The translations under genes and the position numbers were made by a program. A stretch of DNA of 64,000 bases from Phallus indusiatus (taxonomy: Eukaryota; Basidiomycota; Agaricomycetes; Phallales; Phallaceae), in contig JAQFWX010000020.1 of the NCBI GenBank assembly GCA_027605045.1, positions 310,001 through 374,000 on the forward strand. Reading direction: 5' to 3'. The notes beneath the pieces are model-generated. The model saw only the letters and a list, made by a program, of their open reading frames with translations, had not been told where the DNA came from and searched no databases. Position 1 is the stretch's first letter. Every line of letters begins with the position of its first letter. This document shows positions 11,248-21,769 of this stretch, piece after piece.

Positions 11248-12480
11248 ACATTTCGGGTCGGATTAGAGTGATACCTTGATTATCGAACTTTCCCGAACCA
11301 TGATCGGCACGACGTGAGAGACCGTCAGGCTTACCCATTGATTTACCAGGTATATGCCGCAAGGTGAAATCGAAACGCGCGAGATAAACCGACCAACGAG
11401 CTTGCCTGCGATTTAGATTGCGAGCCGTCATGAAATACTCCAGGTTTTTGTGATCCGTGCGAATGTCAATCGGATGAGTCGCACCTTCCAGGAAATGTCG
11501 CCATTCTTCTAATGCTCGAATGATAGCTAACATCTCTTTGTCGTGGATTTCGTAATTTCGCTCCACCGGGCTCAAAGCCTTCGAGAAGAAGGCCACTGGG
11601 TGCCATTTGTTGTCCTCGAGAGAAGGTTGAGACAGGACGGCACCTGTCGCGAAGTCGGAACTGTCAGCTTCTACTCGGTAAGGTTTCGATGGATCAGGAA
11701 TCGCAAGAACCGGTGCAGAGGTCATTGCCGATTTCAGAGAATCGAAAGCTTGTTGACAAGTGTCGGCCCAGATAAACGGAACTTCTTTCTTGGTGAGGCC
11801 AAACAAGGGAACGGCGATCAGCGAGAAATCCTTAATAAATCGGCGATAGAAGTTCGCGAAACCCAAAAACGATTGAACCTCAGTAACATTCTTCGGAACT
11901 GGCCAATCTCTGACACCCGATACTTTCGCAGGGTCCATCTCGACGGTGTTCTCGGATATGACCAGACCTAAATACTCGATCTTAGTACGACAGAATTCGC
12001 ATTTCTCAGCCTTGAGATAGAGTTTATGCTCCCTTAGTCGTTCTAAGACGCAACGTGTGATGCGATCGTGCTCTTCTTTTGTTCTCGTATAGATCAGTAT
12101 ATCGTCGATATAAACAGCTACAACCCCTTCCGTGATCATGTCCTCGAAAATCTCGTTCATCATCGTCTGGAATGTCGCCGGACTGTTGGTCAAACCGAAG
12201 AACATGACCAAAGGTTCGAACAGTCCTCGATTGGTGCGAAATGCTGCCTTCCACTCATCGCCCTCTTTGATGCGAACATTGTTGTATCCCCACCTAACAT
12301 CAAGCTTCGTGAAATACTTCGCGCCTCTCAACTTGTTGATGAGTTCGGGAATCAGGGGTAACGGGTATCGATTTTTGATGGTCATCGCGTTGAGAGCCCG
12401 ATAGTCCTGAATGAGTCGTAGGGAGCCATCTTTCTTTTGATAAAGAAGACCGGGAAGCCATGGGCGATTTCGAGGCGGAT
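11226..12480 (-). pseudogene. pol: chromovirus Pol, reverse transcriptase and RNase H
   Basis: RT blocks KKDGSLRLIQDYRALN, MFFGLTNSPATFQTMMN and the catalytic VYIDDILIY are present. Then come thumb and connection segments and RNase H with ADSSDFATGAVLSQ, YEIHDKEMLAIIRALEEW and TDHKNLEYF. Domains are full length. The upstream join to the protease is broken (see protease entry). At about 11240 a one-base insertion in ACATTCC throws the frame before the integrase. Copies RNA into DNA and removes the RNA strand. Confidence 0.88.
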
Positions 12481-13520
12481 TCGACCCGAACGAAGATTTT
12501 CTTCCAAAACGCATCGAGTTCCTTCTGTTCATTAGGCGACAGAGGGTATACCTTGCAAAACTTGGGATCCGAATCGGGTAAAAGCTCTATTGCATGATCC
12601 CACTTCTTTGGAGGCGGTAAGGAGTCGAATGATTCTTTCGCGAAAACGTCTTCGAAATCGTGGAACATTTCGGGGACGATTTCTCGAAATCCCGATTTGG
12701 GGGTATCTCTGGTATTATTCGCATGCGCCTGAGCCAATCGCTGGGAGATAGTCTCCGTAGCTCTGATACGGCAACTGTCCAGGGGTTCTGAATTAAGGGA
12801 AACCGCGAATAATCGATCACCTTCTCCTGGGTGAAACTCGTCTTCCACGTTCACGAGATCAGGCATATCTGGATCGGTGGATTCGGTTTCGTCCAGGGTG
12901 ACAGGAGGGATCGCTCGAACTGAACGCAGGAAACGTTTCGGGCCTTTCTTTTCAGTAGAAGGCGGTCTACAAGATCGACATTCGGGATTACACCGGGTTA
13001 ACTCGACCTCTCCAGTTGAGTAGTCGATCACCGGGTTGTGAGCCTTGAACCAGGGTAGTCCCAGCAACACTGGATATTTGCCAAGGGCGGTGACGGCGAA
13101 CATGACACGTTCGGAATGGGTTTGATATCGCATCACCAGGTCCACTACATGCGTGATATTTCCCGCCTGATTGGGGGTACCATCAACATTGAAAACAGGA
13201 ATCGGTTTCGGTAATCGAATCTTCGGGAGCCGATTCTTCTCGACAAAGTCCTGATCGAGGAACATCCCACTAGCACCAGTGTCGAGCATCGCCTTCGAGT
13301 GAATGAGATCGCCCGTATCGGTGCTCTGAAGTTCTACATCGATCTCGAGCTTCTGAGTGCCGGCAGTGGCATTGAGACGGTATTCGCGTGGAATTCGCTT
13401 GCGTCTTCCAATCGAAAGGCGACGAGGACCAGGGATCAGAGGGTTCGACAGAGGAATGGATGCATCAGAGTCAATAGAATTCGAATCAGAAATTTCATTG
13501 CACTTGTCTTCTATGTACAA
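12300..13520 (-). pseudogene. pol: chromovirus Pol, protease and linker to RT (broken at its 3' end)
   Basis: Retropepsin-type aspartic protease with active site LDTGASG, a flap-like VDGTPN segment and GLPWF near the C-terminal end of the domain. It is followed by a Cys-rich linker and the RT lead-in HAIELLPDSDPKFCKVYPLS. From about 12510 on the frame no longer encodes the expected RT start. Within roughly 12430-12510 three or four one-base shifts are needed to pass from ELDAFWK to KKDGSLR. It cuts Gag-Pol inside the particle. Confidence 0.85.
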
Positions 13521-13561
13521 TACATCGAATCTATTTGACGTCGGCAGTGAGGGCGCATCCC

Positions 13562-14799
13562 TTACTCGCTGCCGTTCTGAAAATCCTCTCTAGTTGCCGT
13601 GACCGCGATCTCGTTTTCTTCCGTAGCGATCTCGACACGATTCTGCATTTCCAGCACATCTTGTTGAGCAAATCGTTGCTCGAGAATCTCGTCGATTTCA
13701 TCGGTCTGCATAAATCGAACATCGAATGCGCGTGGGCAGTCCTTAACGAGATGACCTAACTGTCCACATCGGAAACACCGGGCTGTCTCAGTCTGTATGC
13801 GGCGGCGAGCAGCATCAACCTCCATGGCATCATTTCGGGTTGGAGGCGCAGCATTGGCAGGAGCAGAAATCGGTGATCGTATCGGGTGAGACATGGCGGC
13901 AGGGATCGGTGCACGAGGTGGAGGAAAAGGAGGTGGGGAGTAAATAGGGGGTCCCGCCGTACGTTGGTAGATCGGGAATGGGTTGGGTCGAGTTCGGGAG
14001 ATCGGAATCGACGTAAGAGGGGTTGAAGTTGAATTACCTGCAACGACTCTACGTTGGGTGGCATTGAAGGCATCGTTGGTACGGCGAGCCTGATCGAAGA
14101 GTCTAGCAGCCTGAACCCATCCTTCGTAATCGCTGTAATCGGGTCGATTCTGCATCGTTCCCACTTTACTAGAGATCTCTCGGTCTAAACCTTGTCGATA
14201 ATACGTTGTCAGCGCAAGGCCATCATGAATCGTAAATCCCGCGCGATCTACGATTATGCGAAACGCATCGGTGTAATCGTCTACATTTCGACCTCCTTGA
14301 GCATAACGTCCCGAGAGAAGGAGATTCAATGCGTCTTCGGCTTCGGTTACCGGGAAGAATTCAGAGCGAAACTTCTGTCGGAAATCCTCCCAGGTCTCAT
14401 AAGGAGCCAATCCCCGGTTGTACTGGGCCTGAACAAGTTCAGCAAAGGCACCAGCGCGTCCACTATTCATGTAGGATAGTACCCAGATGACTTTGGTACT
14501 GAGATTCGGGAAATCGCCACCGCATACGCTCATGTAGAGTTCGACCGAGTTCCAGAACGTACGGCCGTTTTTGCGATCTCCATCATAAGCGAGAGGTACA
14601 GCGGGGCGAGTGTTTCGAGACGATCTCGTCTCGTTTTGAGGGTTTGGAGACGAGGCTCCAGGATTAGGGTGTTCGGATTAGCGGGATCGGCAGTAGAAGC
14701 CTGGGGGGGAAGAAGTCGGTTGAGATGAGTTACAAGCTCTTCCATTCTTTGTTCAATCGCAGTGAGGCGAACGATGGGATCACTCTCAGGCTGTTCCAT
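13562..14799 (-). pseudogene. gag: chromovirus Gag (one frame break)
   Basis: N-terminal part 14799 to about 14600 in one frame, with a coiled-coil-like stretch (AIEQRMEELVTHLNRLL). The capsid and nucleocapsid part continues in another frame to 13562. The capsid shows FWNSVELYMS, YETWEDFRQKFRSEFFP and a Pro-rich linker. Then follows a CCHC zinc knuckle CFRCGQLGHLVKDC. The switch lies near 14600 (around CTCTCGCTTATGATGG), where one base seems to be missing. Gag forms the cytoplasmic particle that packages the RNA. The frame is otherwise open, so the break is either a fresh mutation or a sequence error. Confidence 0.8.
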
Positions 14800-14930
14800 G
14801 ACGAAAGGAATCGAAGAACGAAGGGCGGAGGGGTCGTTTTATGGGCGAACAATGTCGGGAACGTCTGAGACACTGCTGACGAAGAGTTTCCGAAAGAAAA
14901 CGACAATAGAAACGACCGGTCCGAATGTAG

Positions 14931-14941
14931 AAGCTTGTTCT
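14931..14941 (-). other. probable self-primer binding site
   Basis: The coding strand reads AGAACAAGCTT starting two bases after the end of the 5' LTR. It is an exact 11-base complement of AAGCTTGTTCT in the LTR, about 30 bases after its TATA-like box. This is the arrangement of the Tf1 type of self-priming elements, where the first 11 bases of the mRNA fold back as primer. No 3' end of a common tRNA is recognisable here. Confidence 0.6.
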
Positions 14942-14943
14942 AC

Positions 14944-15294
14944 TGTTAGGGCGACTCAGGGCACACACCTAGAGGAGGGAAAACCTAAGATCTATTGAGG
15001 GGCATCGACTAACTACTCACCTAGAGGAGGGAAAACCTAAGAGAACAAGCTTAGGCATCCCCCTCTAGGGAAAACGCATATAAGTACAGAGTCCGAGGCG
15101 CCCGACTGATCTCCATGGGATCCGAGGAGATACAACAGAAATCGGAGTAGATCGAAGAGATCAAAAAATCGAGAAAACGATGAAAATAGTGGAAACGGCG
15201 GAATACGGGAAATGAAGGAAATCGAAACACGAAATGAAATCGAAAGAAATCGAAAAGATCGAATAATCGGGCGAGGTGCTAGCGTACCGTAACA
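14944..15294 (-). repeat. 5' LTR of the chromovirus
   Basis: On the coding strand it starts TGTTACGG and ends CCTAACA, with the TG...CA ends of LTRs. It contains the TATA-like box and the predicted transcription start. Length 351 bases, the same as the other LTR, with no difference seen on reading. Confidence 0.93.
15042..15083 (-). promoter_or_regulatory. LTR promoter: TATA-like box and predicted start of transcription
   Basis: TTATATGCG on the minus strand at 15082-15075 is followed about 30 bases later, at 15052, by AAGCTTGTTCT. A start about 30 bases from a TATA box is usual in higher fungi, so the transcript is predicted to begin with these 11 bases. They are exactly complementary to the primer-binding region at 14931-14941. 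The spacing and the complementarity are read directly; the start site is inferred. Confidence 0.55.
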
Positions 15295-16118
15295 CACAGG
15301 TACCCGCATAAGGGTACCCGGCGCTTAAAATATCCGTTCGGGTATGGTATGAGATCTGTGACTGTCAATACCCGCGGATAGGGTACCCGTATCCGAGTGC
15401 CATACCCGTTGAGATCCTTAAATCCATGTACTGGATAATGTTATGGTTTCTTGCGAAAGCATGGCCTACAGGAGCGGAGCCGTATCCAGACGAAAACAAT
15501 AACTTTCAAAAGGAAGTATTAGAGAATATTCACTCTCGGATTATTCCGGATCACTGGTGTCGTCCTGTGATAAGGCTCATTCTGTGTTCAGAGGCGGAAT
15601 GGAAGTTATCATTGCATCCCGCCTTTGAATCTCTAGCAAAGATGCTGTTCGACATGGGGAGTTACATCTGCACGTCCTGGTCACGGTTTCCAGATATGCC
15701 CTTTTGGCATTCTCACGAGGCGTTCAAACGGCTTTTACTCAAGGAAATAGTACGAATGTCGAAAGACGAAACACCGATTCCAATTCAAGGACCTAAACCT
15801 CCGTTTTCCAAAAGCTCTTCCGGATCCTCTGGCATGTCGAGAGGGAAGTTAGGTGGAGGGACTCGACTCGGGAGTTTATTGACCCCAAGTGGATCGCGAT
15901 TGCAAGTAAGTGGATCCAGTCAATCTAGACAATCTCGAAAAACAACGAAACGGACTCGGTCAAATTCCATATCGGCCAACTCCGAAAGCGTAGCTAAAAA
16001 ACGACGCTCACTTCGCGGATCCGTGAACGATGTTCCCACTGAGAATATTGACGATGATGATTTTGTTTCTGTTTGCTTACAGAATATTGAAGACGATAAC
16101 GCATGGTTCATTTTATAA

Positions 16119-16609
16119 TTTCAGCTCCATTTGCGCGCATTGTAAACCATACATACGTAAATTTTGTATATACCGATAACGAATCAAACGCCTTATCATT
16201 TCTAAAGATTCCACATTTCTTTGCATCGCGAACAGTCTAATAGCCAGTTTTACTGCTCATCGGCGGCATGTATGAGCGAAGCCTTTGAGAGTTTAGCTTG
16301 AAACTTTGGTCATCAGCAAAAGATAAAACGTAGAAGGAAAAAAGTCCATTGGCCGCCTTTCCCGGTGTGACATCAATCGTGACGCGTGACACGTGACGTG
16401 ACTTGTCTCCTCCAGTTCCAACTTGATTCCTCACTGCGAAAATATTAGGCGTTCAAGGAAACGGATTTATAACATCTGACATTGCTTATTGCTACACGTT
16501 GAGGCTACACGATTGACAATGATTGTATGTCTGACTTCGTTCTAATTGATTAGCATATCTTGTTCTCGCTCTAACAACACAGTATCTACTACTACACCCG
16601 CTTCCCATT
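16119..16609. other. intergenic, no gene seen
   Basis: Spacer between the converging FunK1 and dehydrogenase genes. No exon with splice support. Confidence 0.6.
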
Positions 16610-17591
16610 TTATTGTTTCTTTTTCCACTCCGCCACCTCAACAACCAGCTTCCTCATTTTTGCTGTCACCATCTGCTCTGCGAAATATTCTCCGACAGCC
16701 GACAAAAACCAACAATGCATGGCATGCAGAACGTATGGCGTAACCTCCCGTCTCCCGCAACCCAGCCTATCCACAACAGCCTTCCCAAATGTATCTGGAT
16801 CGGGTCGAACAAACGTTACAGGTTTTCTGAGAGATCTCGTCGAAACTTCCCCAACGTTCAAATACATATACTGAACGTTTGTTGACGTGAATTGTCGCTC
16901 GTCTATGTCAAGAGCATTTGCAAACATTCTCGAAAAGCTTTTGCAAGCACAATAAAGAGCTAGGCGAGGATGTCCGAATGTGCCAGCAATGGATCCAACG
17001 TTGACTATGAGGCTTTTTCCGCGTCGGTTTCGTAATACGGGTAACAATGCGTGGATTAGTCCGGTGCTAAACAGGAGATTCATATTGATGGTGTCGACGA
17101 TTTTTTCCATTGGCCATTCATCGATTCTGAAACGGAACTGTCAGCGCCTGCTATGATGACCTCAAAGAAAAAATTGACTTCGCAGTTTCGGCTGTTCCTC
17201 CGACGTTGTTGAAGAGAATCGATATATTGAGATCCTTGAACGGGGCGACGAGACTTCGAAAGTCATGATCGCCTTTAGTGGCATCAGCAATGAACATTCG
17301 GATTTCTCCTCCTTCTTGGTCACCCCGGGCTGCGCGAATTTCATCGGCTGCTTTGATCAAATTCTTCTCATCTCGGCCATGCAAGATAAGATTGAATCCT
17401 CGTTTGTAAAGCTGTTTAGCAACTCCTTTGCCAATCCCGTCGGCGCTTCCTGTTACCAAGGCGTACGGTGACCCTCCTGTCGAAAATTCATCGAGAGAAT
17501 AAGAGCCAACGAAGTAAAGAAATATGAAAGAGACGAAGCGATAAAGTAAGTAAAAGACATATACGGCTCCTATGATTGAAAAATAACTCAT
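16610..17591 (-). CDS. short-chain dehydrogenase, 3-ketoacyl-CoA / hydroxysteroid reductase type
   Basis: Two exons, 17591-17179 and 17126-16610, give 309 residues. The 52-base intron starts GTCAAT; a 34-base alternative with donor GTCATC is too short to favour. An N-terminal membrane segment (about residues 5-28) precedes the Rossmann fold. Seen motifs are TGSADGIGKG (47-56) for NAD(P), NNVGG (128-132), and the catalytic triad Ser183, Tyr196 and Lys200, with the normal Ser-13-Tyr-4-Lys spacing. Membrane anchor plus this core resembles the ER enzymes KAR/HSD17B12, which reduce very-long-chain 3-ketoacyl-CoA. It lacks an obvious C-terminal dilysine signal (ends EVAEWKKKQ, which may serve). The substrate is inferred; another lipid or steroid alcohol is possible. 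Confidence 0.85.
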
Positions 17592-17766
17592 TTTGCGTTC
17601 GTGGGAAGGATGATAAAGAAATCTGCTTGCAGACTTTTAAAGTACTGCAAGGACATCTTACATCTCTAACAAGTCACCAAGATGAACGGACCCGAGTCCG
17701 CCTATAATATCTAAGCCTGAGCTTCTCACATGCTATATTTAGCTTTGGCAGGGAGAGCAAAACTTT

Positions 17767-17865
17767 TGGTGAGTCATGGCGTGCATGACAGGTCATGACT
17801 CCGTCTGTGAGTTGTTTTTACAACTAATCGCTCCGCCAAAAAAAATGACAGGTCATGACTCGGCT
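17767..17865. promoter_or_regulatory. repeated TGACAGGTCATGACTC motifs upstream of the dehydrogenase
   Basis: The 17-base sequence ATGACAGGTCATGACTC occurs twice about 60 bases apart, and a TGAGTCAT lies just before the first copy. ATGACTC and TGAGTCA are bZIP (Gcn4/AP-1-like) core sites. The cluster is about 180-270 bases upstream of the dehydrogenase start on the minus strand. Its regulatory role is inferred. Confidence 0.4.
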
Positions 17866-18640
17866 CCCCATTCATATGTCTGGCCCGATATCAAACCCAC
17901 CAATAGTCTCACTTTTATACGCTTCGACAGGGACCGAGGCTCGCTTAGCTTCCGCGCTACATATGTGATTCTTCTTAGTTCTTCACACGTGCCAAGAGCT
18001 CTCTCAAATTCAAGCCTTAATCTCGACCCAGCCCTGTTGCTTTCAGCTCCGAATTTGATTGGCTGAGCAAGTTATCGCACTGATAGGAAATGATAGGCAC
18101 GCCCCGTTATTCTGGAACATATCGATCATGATTCATTTAGCAAAGTCACTTCATCGAACAATGCTGCATACAATGATTGCACAGAACTGAGTTGTCGAAG
18201 GCGGTGTAAAATTTACTTCCCTACTCTCAACGACAACGATGGGTCCAATCAATATTTATAATTTTTCATCACTGGTCATAGTTATGGACCTTGTTGAATA
18301 ATCAGTGAGCGATAAAAGAAACGTATCTTGCAGTCACGCTCCTTCACATAGATCATAGGGTTTCAACAAACACAGCCTGGTTCTGGGACGGCATAGCAAG
18401 ATAGGGTCATAATCGTCGACCAGGTATATTCAGCTTGCTCTTGTTTTGTTTCCCCGTAATAGATCCAATGAATTGCTCATTCATGAAATAAGCCTGGCTT
18501 CAATTTAGTAACGCTCTCCCGAAATGTTTGCATGATCCATACGTGCCGCCGATTGGGGGAACAGCGCAGGATTTCTTATCCACGAATGGAGACACTGTCA
18601 TCGACATGTTTGGGCCGGTGTTGACGCGAACAGATTGAGC
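17866..18640. other. intergenic, no gene seen
   Basis: No convincing exon or RNA gene. Short open frames here have no family match known to me. Confidence 0.5.
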
Positions 18641-18950
18641 TTTATATATAGTTGAAGGTCAGATAATTTCCATTCTCAAATACTATGCTAATATTGCTCT
18701 TAGGAATCGCCCTTCTTTGTGTCTGTCTTAAGCTTTCACGTCAACAAAAATCTAAGGAGTCTACGCACCCTCCGGATTTTCTGGATCCCCGTATGTTACT
18801 AACCTAGGGCTGGTGCACATTATGTCATTAACTGGGAACATTCGTGAAGTGCTAGTCCATCTTAGGAGAGAAGCGGAATGGCTCTCAGGGACAATCTTAT
18901 GTGTTCTTACCGAATACTAAGACACCCACAAAAAAAAAGACATGAGTTCA
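18641..18950 (+). other. possible short gene or 5' remnant with membrane anchor
   Basis: TTTATATATA at 18641-18650 is followed by an ATG at 18685 opening MLILLLGIALLCVCLKLSRQ, a hydrophobic anchor with a basic stop. It then reads PPDFLDP and meets a GTATGT donor at 18791 with an internal CTAAC and a TTAG acceptor near 18865. After splicing the frame runs only about 27 residues more. It looks like the first exon of a membrane-anchored protein (cytochrome P450s begin this way), but no later domain is found. It may be a remnant. I do not recognise it. Confidence 0.2.
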
Positions 18951-19716
18951 TAAGCCTTTTTTTTGAGAAAGTGAGTATGCAAAACCAGAGTTGATATGGA
19001 CGGCTAAAACACGTGTCGCATATACCACTACTGAACCTTGAAAGCCTTATAAGCGATGATAATGTACAATTTCAATTAAGTGAACATGGCAGACTGTTTA
19101 TCCGGAACTGCAAACGTGGATGGATATGACTATCATGTATCCTTGATGTTTTTAGAAGTCAGGGTGATGTTTATCTTTAGCTCTGACACTTATGTAACTG
19201 GAAATGTCTGGTGACTTCAGCCCCACGAATGAAAATCCAGTCTCGACTAGTGCTGAATTGCCCGACAACGAGAAGAACCCGGCCAGCATCAAACCTAACG
19301 TCAGACCATCAAACCTACGTATCTGCCGGACACTGCAACAGTCTCGGTCTTGATATTATCATGTCTTGATGCTGGTGTACAACACCAAGTCACTTTCTTT
19401 CCCTTAAACCCGCTCTTTTCGAGGTTCAACTGTACTGGATAATTATATATCGTCCTACGCGTCCTCCCTCGTCCGTCTTGCCTGATTATCTCAGGGTTTA
19501 TATTTCACTCACGGTGGTGACTTCCTGGCGATTCTTCAATTCAAGAATCAGAATCAAAATCAAAAGAAAACTTATTCCGCGTCCGGTGCTCGGTGGGGCT
19601 TGGATTGTATTAGTAGCGTGTGATTTTTAGGACTTCTTCCGCCTTTCGCAAGTATCACGTTTGTGCAATGTAGTCCAACCGATATTCCGTCGAAAAATCC
19701 TCCAGCACATATTTCT
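18951..19716. other. intergenic, no gene seen
   Basis: No coding exon supported. Contains a short direct repeat (CAGCATCAAACCTAACGTCAG and ACCATCAAACCTACGT, near 19286-19320). Confidence 0.5.
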
Positions 19717-20362
19717 TATAAATAGTCTTTGAAAAAACTGAGAGTTGTATCAAATCTTCATCGATTTCCTTCACTGTTCAACAGCCTCTGGTAAGTTCTT
19801 AATGCATTAAATTTTTTCTGGTCTGCCGTTATTGACGCACTCCGGGTTAGGGTCGATTTTCATTGCGCATATACCGTCCGTCATTTCGTCAGTTTCACGT
19901 TTTGTATGTTTTGACTTTGACTCCTCCCGCAGGATAATGCATCTATTCTCCCTCCCATCTCTCACCGCTGCAGCAGCCGCAGCCGGAGGCTTCGTAAACG
20001 TCACATTCTACCAATCCACGGACTGCGATCCTAACAGCCCAGCGATATTCACGTTTATCCTAAACCCCGCTCCCGCCGGGAATAGATGCGTCGACTGGAC
20101 TGTCAGTGACTCGAGCATCAATTTTGAATCGTTTGATTTCATTTCAAATGTCTGTCTTTTGGCCATTAACAATGCTCCCTGCGGTCAATCTACAAATGCG
20201 GGCCCGGGAGTTGAATACTATGCTCCGTCTTCTCTTTCCTCCAATGATAAAGCTGAAAGTGGGATGTTGCTGCAGCCCAATGAGCCGTCTGCTTGTCAGA
20301 ATTTTAACACCACGTTTCTTTCTTTCACCACTATATGCGATACTACCTTTCATACTCAGTAG
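19717..20362 (+). CDS. small secreted cysteine-containing protein, member 1
   Basis: Coding 19937-20362, 141 residues. A TATAAATA box is at 19717, and a 5'-UTR intron (donor GTAAGT at 19791, acceptor ending 19932) stops four bases before the ATG. Signal peptide MHLFSLPSLTAAAAAAGG. The mature part has six Cys (CDPNS, RCVDW, VCLL, PCGQ, ACQNF, TICDT) and FTFILNPAPAGNRCVDW. The same frame pattern C-x-PNS-x-AI-x-x-F-x-LNPA...G...C-x-x-W, and the same 5'-UTR intron, recur in the gene at 37548, so the two form a family. Function unknown; secreted and effector- or wall-like by form only. Confidence 0.75.
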
Positions 20363-21769
20363 AAATTAATACAAACAATTTGTAAAGTCGAATTGTATCT
20401 GACCATAAACTATCTGACATGAATTGTGAATACATATGAAATCGTTTTGTCTCTCGCAAAGTAGTTTGAATGACGCCTGGCGTACTATCCAACACATTCT
20501 TCCGAAACCCACTGTCTAACAAAAAACCTCGACGCTCAATCCCGCTCAGTCCGAGAGGGCAGTAAAGTTATTGGGAACATGCTGTCTGATGCTAGTTCTG
20601 AAAAAATGCATCTTCTTTGACGGGAAATACATATCTGCCGTCGATGACCTAAGCTGCCATCTCCAAGAAGAATACTGAAATAGATCGAAGACAAGCCTGG
20701 GATAGGGAATGCCAGACTTCCTCGGAAAGCTTGGCTAGCAACCGTGCGAATTAAAGGCACTACACAAAATGTATAGAGAATAAGCGCAAACTAACAGACA
20801 TTTAAACGTTTAAGGACAAAGTTCCAGTGTTGTGCAGCATTAAGTATCATCCACTTTGAGAGTCATTCCAACCTCAAGACCTCACCTCTAAATCGGAGTC
20901 GGTGTTTTCGATCACAAATCCGATTCGGATGCACTTTGATCGGATTCTTAGAAAGTTTAGAAACTTCCAAGAAGATTAAAACTGACCATAGCCATCAGCG
21001 GAGTGGGGACGGAATTTTCTCAAGTTCCGGCTGAGACTTTGGAAACTCAGAACGGTACGTAATACCACTTTGAGCTTATCGGTGTCCGTCGCTGAATTCA
21101 TTTCCTATGTAAAGTTAGACTGCTACGAAAATAAATGTATACGGTATATCATATCACAGACACATCACATGATCTTCATAATCGCTTCATCGGAAGTGAG
21201 TCCGATGATGATTGGTATTATATATGCTGGAGACACGGCAAGCCTAAATATATGCGCACGAGGCGACTGTGATTTTTCCCCTCCATTATGCTTGGACAAA
21301 CCCTGAAAAACCTCAAGCGTATATCGCTCATAAAATGCAGTCTAAGGCCCAAAAACGCTATTCACAACAATTCTTCCCTCGTATAGCCATAAAACACTGA
21401 GTATGAGGACTGATTTCTCCTTCCCTTGGCGCACTCCCTTCATTATTCCGGCTTGAATTAAAATGTTTTCACTGATGACTTTCAGAGAATGATATGGATT
21501 TAATTGACTCGAATCGAGTGACGAGTCGATCAATTCCTTCATTGGTCGAACTGTTATGTTCTCGGGCCGTCACTGTCGGCCACGCGTCAACAAGATGATT
21601 GTCCGATCCATGTTTGAAAAGCTTGGTCTGGTCTAGTAGTGTTTAAACGTTGGAGATTTTGCCACTTTGATGACAGATAAAGTCATAGCCATGATAGACC
21701 GAGGTCACTGAGGTCACGAGAGTGTTACGCGCGATACATTAAACCGAGCACCACTTGTAATCATTTTTA
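20363..21769. other. intergenic, no gene seen
   Basis: No supported exon on either strand; open frames are short and lack splice context. Confidence 0.55.

Larger units (their letters stand above)
9307..15294 (-). mobile_element. Ty3/gypsy chromovirus, full length, inserted in the hAT-like element
   Basis: 5988 bases with two 351-base LTRs that I read as identical, a 5-bp target duplication CACAG (9302-9306 and 15295-15299), a polypurine tract and gag, protease, RT, RNase H and integrase in Ty3 order on the minus strand. The integrase ends in a chromodomain, so this is a chromovirus. No tRNA-like primer site follows the 5' LTR; a self-priming arrangement is seen instead. Gag and pol carry several single-base frame breaks, so this copy as written cannot make a full polyprotein. 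Confidence 0.93.
9087..15420. mobile_element. hAT-like non-autonomous foldback element (itself interrupted by a chromovirus)
   Basis: Left end TAAGGGTCTCAACGGGTA, right end the inverse with one mismatch (TAAGGATCTCAACGGGTA). It is flanked by the 8-bp direct repeat AATCCATG at 9079-9086 and 15421-15428. Removing the element and one repeat restores the FunK1 reading frame exactly, as in the paralog at 56090. Without the inner retrotransposon it is about 340 bases, without a coding region, and full of short inverted ACCCG/CGGGT units. An 8-bp target duplication points to the hAT superfamily; the transposase that moved it is not in the window. Confidence 0.85.
7184..16118 (+). pseudogene. FunK1 fungal-type protein kinase, split by nested transposon insertion
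   Basis: Exons 7184-8420, 8476-8602, 8659-8758 and 8808-9086, continuing at 15429-16118. Without the insertion the product is about 810 residues. The kinase shows the FunK1 catalytic loop HRDVSWYNV (about residues 424-432), the DFDNA metal-binding motif and GTPMFMACELA in the activation segment. The C-terminal tail is Ser/Arg-rich and ends in an acidic segment. The insertion lies in the last exon within HHDMESM-YWI. Its first three bases make a TAA codon after Met581, so the left half alone would give a 581-residue truncated kinase. The right half is open and unmutated, so disruption is probably recent. A TATATAAAT stretch at 7174-7182 is so close to the first ATG that the Met codon at 7229 may be the real start. 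A truncated paralog lies at 55377-56930. Confidence 0.85.

Noticed and set aside
11543..13759. Plus-strand open frames across the chromovirus
   Set aside because: They oppose clear gag-pol domains and have no domain of their own.
14926..14943. tRNA primer-binding site after the 5' LTR
   Set aside because: No match to tRNA 3' ends that I know; the 11-base LTR complement explains the site better.
17144..17178. Shorter 34-base intron in the dehydrogenase gene
   Set aside because: Below the usual intron length here; the 52-base choice also joins in frame and is preferred, though RNA data should decide.
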